Positions 59,100-64,000 of a stretch of DNA of 64,000 nucleotides are shown piece after piece (position 1 is the first letter of the stretch; each line of letters begins with the position of its first letter). The notes under the pieces are model-generated. The model was not told the origin of the DNA. It worked only from the letters and a program-made list of their open reading frames with translations, and did not search any database. Made by a program: the position numbers and the translations under genes. The stretch comes from DASZIT01 sp963819695. Its GTDB lineage: Bacteria; Actinomycetota; Acidimicrobiia; Acidimicrobiales; RAAP-2. The stretch spans positions 1-64,000 of the forward strand of contig CAWFXD010000003.1 of NCBI GenBank assembly GCA_963819695.1, in the 5' to 3' direction.

Positions 59100-59299
59100 C
59101 CGAGCAACGGCGATCGACCCCTGGGTAACGTTCGCGGCCAACAAATGGTCCGGCGATGCCGCCGAACTTACGGCCCAAATGATGGCCAGGCCGAGTCCCA
59201 GGCGCTGGCGAGCCGGATGGTCCCGGTGGGTGTCTGGGTGATCCGTGGCCGATCGCATACCGGCTCGCCTCGACAGACTGAGGGGCCTCGGTTATGGCA

Positions 59300-62200
59300 C
59301 TACGGGCAGAGTCCGAGAACCGAGTTGGTCAACAGGTCGATGCCCGGGCCCTCGTTGAGTAGCAGTCCCTGGTGTCCGCTGGCCCCGCAGCTGATCGACC
59401 CCTGGGAGAGCTCCTCGAAGCTGAAGTCCGCCCCGATGTTGTAGCTGGCGTAGACGTAGAGCTGGTTCGTCTTCACGTAGCCGGCCCCGTTGGTGTCGAA
59501 CGTGATCGTCACGTCGTTGTCGTGGTTCTGGTAGTACTCGGCCTTACCGGTGAGCGTTCCGCCCGGGTCGGAACCCTCGTTGGTGGTGTCCAGGCCCGCC
59601 CAGGCACGGCCGCAGGTGAACGACAGGTGGCAGTCGTCGGTGTGCTGGCCGAACCCGAGCCAGAGGGTGTCGAACGCCAGCGGCTGGCCGGCGGGCATGA
59701 ACAGGCCGGCCGGACCCCCGCCCTGGTTGGCGCCGGTCTTGTCACAATCGCTCTTGAGCGCGCTGCCGAAGCAGAACTCGCCGCTGAGGGTGAGCGGCGT
59801 GCTCGTTACGTTGCCGTTCAGGTCGGTCGGGACGACGTGGACGGCGAACAGCTGCGGAGGATTGTCGATCAAGGGGTTGCCGAGCGCGTCCTGGTAGACC
59901 CACGGCGGGCCACAGTCCTCGACGCCGGTCGAATAGTCGAGGCAGATGCTCAGGTTGGCGGGCACGTTGCCGAGTTCGCCCTGCAGGTAGTTGCTCTTGA
60001 CGAAGCCGTCGAAGTTGACGGTTCCGAGGCCCCCGTCGCCAGTCAGGTTGCTGCTCTGGCTATTGGCGGCGAACTGCATGGTCATCGTTCCGTCGGTGTT
60101 CGTGTCCACCGTCAGCGTGCCCGGCTGGGGCTTCTCCACAGTTCCCGACAGGCCCAATGGCGAGGTCAGTGACTGGCTGATGTAGTCGAACGCCAGCGGT
60201 GTGCTCGAGGCGAGGTCGTACTGGAGCTTGAGCACATTCGTCGTGCTGTCGTCCAGGAAGTCGAACCCGCCGACGCTCTTGAGGTCGATGCTGATCCCCT
60301 TGGTGGCCGGGTCGTAGTAGGCAAGCTGGTCGCCGCTCGGCGCCGGGACGATCGTGTCGGTTGAGTCGGCGTAGCCGACGTCGGCCGGGGTTGCCGGTCC
60401 GAGCTGATGGTTGTACACCTGCGCGATCACCTCGCCGATGTGGTCGCCGTAGGTGTTCAGGTTCGTCTCGCCACTCTTGTCCATGGCCATCGTCATGTGC
60501 GCCGGCAGGCAATCGACCTCGGCGTGGAACCTGTCCATCGCCGGGGCGATGTCGCCACCGACGCCGAGGGCGGCGATGGCCGAGAATCCGGTGGCATCGG
60601 CGGTGATCTTCCCGATCGGCGCGCTTGCCTTGTAGTCGACGATCGTGTTGCCGGAGGAGTCGGGCGCCATACTGAAGCTGACCGATGAGGGCAAGGCGTC
60701 GATCGTGCCGTCGAAGGTGCCCGCATCGGTCTGGGCATCGAGGGTCAGGTCTTGGCCGCCGGACCCCTGGCAGCCCGGATCCTGGCTGGCGGTCTGGATC
60801 GAGCCGCTCAGGGCCTCGAGCGAGTCGCCATCGCTGGTCAGCGACACGTTGAACCCGCTCAGCCCGTCGATCCGGGCGAAGGCGTTGAAGCTCGACTGGG
60901 TGTCCGTGTACCAGACGCCCGAGCCGGTCACGGCCGGGGCATCGGACCCGTCGCTGGCCAGCAGCGAGATCGTGCCGATCGGCGCGGTTGCCGACGCCGA
61001 CGACTGGGTGGTCTGAGAGTCACTGCTGCCGTCGGCGAACGTGATCGTGTCCGAGGCCGGGATCTGAAGGATATCGGCGTCGATCCGGCTGGCCCGGCTG
61101 AAGAAGGTTCCCTTGCTGTTGGTGGCGTCCACCGCAATCTCATCGATCCCGGTGCCATGGCCGTCGAAGGTCACGGTGCCGCCGCCGCTGCTGCTCAGGT
61201 TGATGCCCACGGTGGTGTGTTCCGGGAGGTTGCTCATATGGCCGCTCACCACGTAGCCCTGGGTGTCGTCCTGGGCGGATAGCGCCACGGATACCAGCGG
61301 GTGTGGTCAGGATCAGATCGCCGCTGAACGGCTCGGCTGCGTTCAGCGTCAGGGCCTGGAGGTTGGGCAGCCTCACGCCGGCCGTCGAGGATCCGTCGGT
61401 GTAGGCGTGGTAGGCGGCGTAGGCGTCACCCGGGGCCGAGGCCGGCACATCACGTCCTGCGCCGTAACGCGCTTCGACCAGACCGATGGCTCCACCCGAG
61501 GTGGTGACCGCGGTCTGGGGGCCCGCCTGATCGACCGACAGCCCGGTGGGCACGCCGCGGGCGTCGAGGGCGGCGGCGGTGGCCAGTACGCCGTTGACCG
61601 TGTCGTAATACCGCGCACCCAGCGCTCCCACCGCCGCGTCCGAGGTGTAGTTCACCTTGGTGTCGCCGTTGGGGTGCGTGTAAGCCAGGTCGAGCGACTT
61701 GTTCAGCTTGTTGACGGTGGCGGCTATCTCCTTGTCGTCGCCCGAGCTGATCAGACTCACGGTCGCCCCCACCGTGGTCGGGGCGGACGAGGTGACCGAG
61801 GCCTCCTGGCTGGACTGCCCCAGCTTGACGTCGGTGGTCAGGGTGGACGGCACGGGCGTGAACGAGACGTCGCCCCGCGACACGTCCGTCGGGGAATCGG
61901 GACTGGAGCCCGAGAACAGCTCGCCCAGGACGCCCACGATCGAGGGCGCCCCGGAGTTCTTCTGGGTGAGCTGAATCTCACTCCCGGCGGTGCTGTCCGA
62001 CACCAAGCTCAGGGTTGCCGACCAGTCCGAGTCGGTTCCCGCGGCCAGCCCGTCCTCCCCGGCGCCCACGTACGTCCCCGGGGCCGCCGGATCCAGCGCG
62101 ATCGCCTCCACCGAGACCCGTCCGCTGGCCGGGAGCAAGCCCACCCGGGAGATGTCCAGGCTGAGCCCCACCTGACCACCCGACAGGCTGGGGAGCACCG

Positions 62201-62864
62201 TGCCCAGGAAGTCGGGCAGGCCGCTGCCGTCGACGTTGATCGGGGTGGGCACGCCGAGCAGCGCGCGGGTGATGCGGGTCAGCGTGGTGCCGTTCGGCTC
62301 CATGTACACGGTCCGGTAGGCGTAGTTGAGCTCGCCCAGCGCGCAGATCACCTGCGGGATCTGGTTCGGCACCGGCGGGCTGGGCAGCGATTTGGCGATC
62401 GGGCAGCCGGCCCCAGCCAGCAGGTTTCCCAGGTTCGGGGTATTGAACACGGAGCTCAGGCTGGGGGCCGTCGTGCCCGGCAGTCCGGTCGCGCCCAGGA
62501 TGCCGTTAACCCCGCCCAGTCCCCCTAGGATGCCGCCAAGTCCGCCCAGGATGCCGTTCGGCCCGCCGGATGCCGAGGCTGGGAGTGACAACGCCTGCGC
62601 CGTCCCGGGCGTCGCGGCTCCGATGGCCGGCGCGCCCAGGACGCCGTCAGACGCGCCGGACGCCGGGCGTTGGAGTGACAACGACTGGGCCGCCCCGGGT
62701 GCCGCGGCTCCGATGGCCGTCGCGCACAGAAGGATCGACAGGCCCAGGCCGAGCCGTCGTCGCGCCGAAGCACGCCCACGGCGCTCGGTGCGTCTCACCG
62801 CGAACAATCCGACTCGCAGGCCCAGGAGCAAGAGCAAGAGCGGTGCCAGGGCGATCCACAACAT
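59300..62864 (-). CDS. Very large exported beta-rich protein
   Basis: About 1187 residues. ATG at 62864 has GAGGAG eight bases upstream. Two hydrophobic segments at the N-terminus (LWIALAPLLLLLLGLRVGLF, LGLGLSILLCATAIGAAAPGAAQ), then two near-repeats (QSLSLQRPASGASDGVLGAP, QALSLPASASGGPNGILGG), a Gly-rich stretch, and long beta-type text with many Ser/Thr/Asp. It ends in GPGIDLLTNSVLGLCP. Cys pairs (SCGASG, CDKTG, CLPAH) suggest disulfides. One frame break at about 61290-61305. No known domain; an envelope or extracellular adhesion role is only a guess. Confidence 0.8.
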
Positions 62865-62984
62865 GGCAATTCTCCTCGACCTCGTCCCCGCTACCGACGA
62901 TTCGTACTTAAGGCGTGACGCCCCCTGTGCCATCGGATGGCACAAACCCCTGGACGGAGCCGGGTGCCGGGGTAAACTTGGAAG

Positions 62985-64000
62985 ATGGCGGGCGCCGGGG
63001 GCGACGGGCAGACGGTCACCTCCCTCCTGGAGCAGGCAGAAGCAAGACGTCGGGCCGGGCTCCTGGCCGAAGCCCGATCCGGGTTCATGGAGGCGGCGAA
63101 GGCTGCCGAGGTGGGAGGGCATCCATCTTCATTCGTGAGTGCCGCGTTGGGTGTTGGCGGCATCTGGGTCCACGAGCACCGCGACGTCGTCGCCCGAGTG
63201 GCCGTCGATTCTCTCTGGCAGCGGGCTCGCTCCCTGGCTCCGGCCGGCTCGGTCGAGGAAGCCCGACTGGCCGTGCGCCTAGCCGCCGAAGCCGTCTACG
63301 AGGGTGGGCCGGTGGAAACGGTGATGGCTGGCGTCGAGGCCGTCCGCGCCTTCGGCGACGACGCCGCGACCGCCGAGGCACTCTCGTTACTCCACCACGT
63401 GCTACTCAGCCCGCGATATGCCGAGGTGCGTCTCGGCTTGGCCGAAGAGATAGTTCGTCTGGCTGCGAGTGCGGGAGACTCACTCCTCACCCTCATGGGC
63501 CTTTGTTGGCGGACGGTGGATCTTTTCCTGCTCGGAGACACCCGTGCCGGCCAGTCCCTCGAAGAGCTACGGGAGCGATCCGCAGCCGGGGCCTGCGAAG
63601 CGCTCTGCTTCGTTTCCGACGTGCTCGGGGCAATGGTCTTGGCCCGGGCCGGGAGTTTCGAAAAGGCTGAGGCCGCCGCGACGAAGGCGCTGGAGCGAGG
63701 CACGGCAGCCGGCGATCCCGATGCGCCTGCCTACTACGGGGCCATACTCGCCGCTTTGCGGTGGTGGCAAGGCCGAGAAAAAGAGGTCACCGAGCTCGTT
63801 CGGACCATCTCGATGTCACCTCGTCTGGGATTCAACGACCACGTGTACGTGTCCGCATATGCCTTGCTGTCTGCGGCTATCGGTGACTTCGACTCCTCGG
63901 AGGAGGCACTCGCTCGTCTGAGCGGAATCGGCCTCGAGAGGCTGCCGCCCTCAAGCAGCTGGCTGACGACCCAGTTCCTGGTGGCCGAGACCGCATATCT
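62985..64000 (+). CDS. TPR-rich protein, cut by the window edge
   Basis: At least 338 residues, open to the end of the window. Begins MAGAGGDGQTVTSLLEQAEARRRAGLL. All-helical, with Ala/Leu/Arg-rich repeats such as RSLAPAGSVEEARLAVRLAAEA, LARAGSFEKAEAAATKALERG and ALRWWQGREKEVTELVRT, the pattern of TPR or BTAD-like helices in large actinobacterial transcriptional regulators. No DNA-binding part has been reached; it could lie downstream. A start one codon later in the run cannot be excluded since the ribosome site is weak. Divergent from the large exported protein. Confidence 0.75.
   Translation, partial: MAGAGGDGQTVTSLLEQAEARRRAGLLAEARSGFMEAAKAAEVGGHPSSFVSAALGVGGIWVHEHRDVVARVAVDSLWQRARSLAPAGSVEEARLAVRLAAEAVYEGGPVETVMAGVEAVRAFGDDAATAEALSLLHHVLLSPRYAEVRLGLAEEIVRLAASAGDSLLTLMGLCWRTVDLFLLGDTRAGQSLEELRERSAAGACEALCFVSDVLGAMVLARAGSFEKAEAAATKALERGTAAGDPDAPAYYGAILAALRWWQGREKEVTELVRTISMSPRLGFNDHVYVSAYALLSAAIGDFDSSEEALARLSGIGLERLPPSSSWLTTQFLVAETAY

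Overview
The window is high-GC actinobacterial DNA. The 42-residue GYWLVAADGG repeat proteins, TIG domains, Thr/Pro-rich surface stalks, sortase, F420-type PPOX enzyme, TetR-P450 and FadD/crotonase/SDR genes together suggest an uncultivated or little-studied member of the Acidimicrobiia; this placement is an inference from gene content only. No tRNA, rRNA, CRISPR array, insertion sequence or phage genes were found.

Layout. 1-5.05 kb: three tandem 2.2-kb copies of one secreted beta-propeller/TIG/GYWLVA-repeat gene, minus strand. 5.3-8.3 kb: P450-TetR operon with a candidate operator, an Xre regulator and an EthD-domain protein. 8.6-13.6 kb: lipoprotein, GT-C-like membrane protein with an exported C-terminal part, GH15 glucoamylase-like enzyme. 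13.6-20.2 kb: a tightly packed minus-strand operon (antiporter, flavoprotein, 4-TM protein, FHA protein) divergent from a kinase-like protein that has lost its catalytic Asp. 20.3-22.7 kb: a fourth GYWLVA gene with a different propeller, plus a remnant of a fifth. 22.9-26.8 kb: receptor-type Ser/Thr kinase operon. 27-34 kb: methyltransferase, hexapeptide acetyltransferase, and two GGDEF paralogues on either side of a Fic gene. 34-38.3 kb: methyltransferase, then a Thr-rich membrane protein, sortase and probable sortase substrate operon. 38.3-40.4 kb: a repeat-bearing intergenic region and a membrane-tethered ECF sigma factor. 40.5-53.8 kb: lipid and general metabolism (hydrolase, patatin, acyl-CoA synthetase, SDR, two crotonases, PPOX), an alkylation-repair operon (Ada/AlkA and MGMT), an S4 protein, a small zincin and a lone receiver. 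54-64 kb: TAP-like exported hydrolase, cNMP-binding protein, Usp, MFS transporter, a very large secreted protein and the start of a TPR-rich protein running off the edge.

A recurring theme is signalling at the envelope: several proteins put an enzyme or regulatory domain in the cytoplasm, then one membrane helix, then a Thr/Pro/Ala-rich outer tail (both GGDEF proteins, the sigma factor, the Ser/Thr kinase), next to a sortase and many repeat-rich exported proteins.

Quality warning: about 25 single-base frame breaks interrupt otherwise well-conserved genes, often at G/C runs. Housekeeping-type genes are hit as well as repeats, so sequence indel error is the most economical explanation. Coordinates of broken genes are given for the whole reconstructed gene, with the place of each break in the text.
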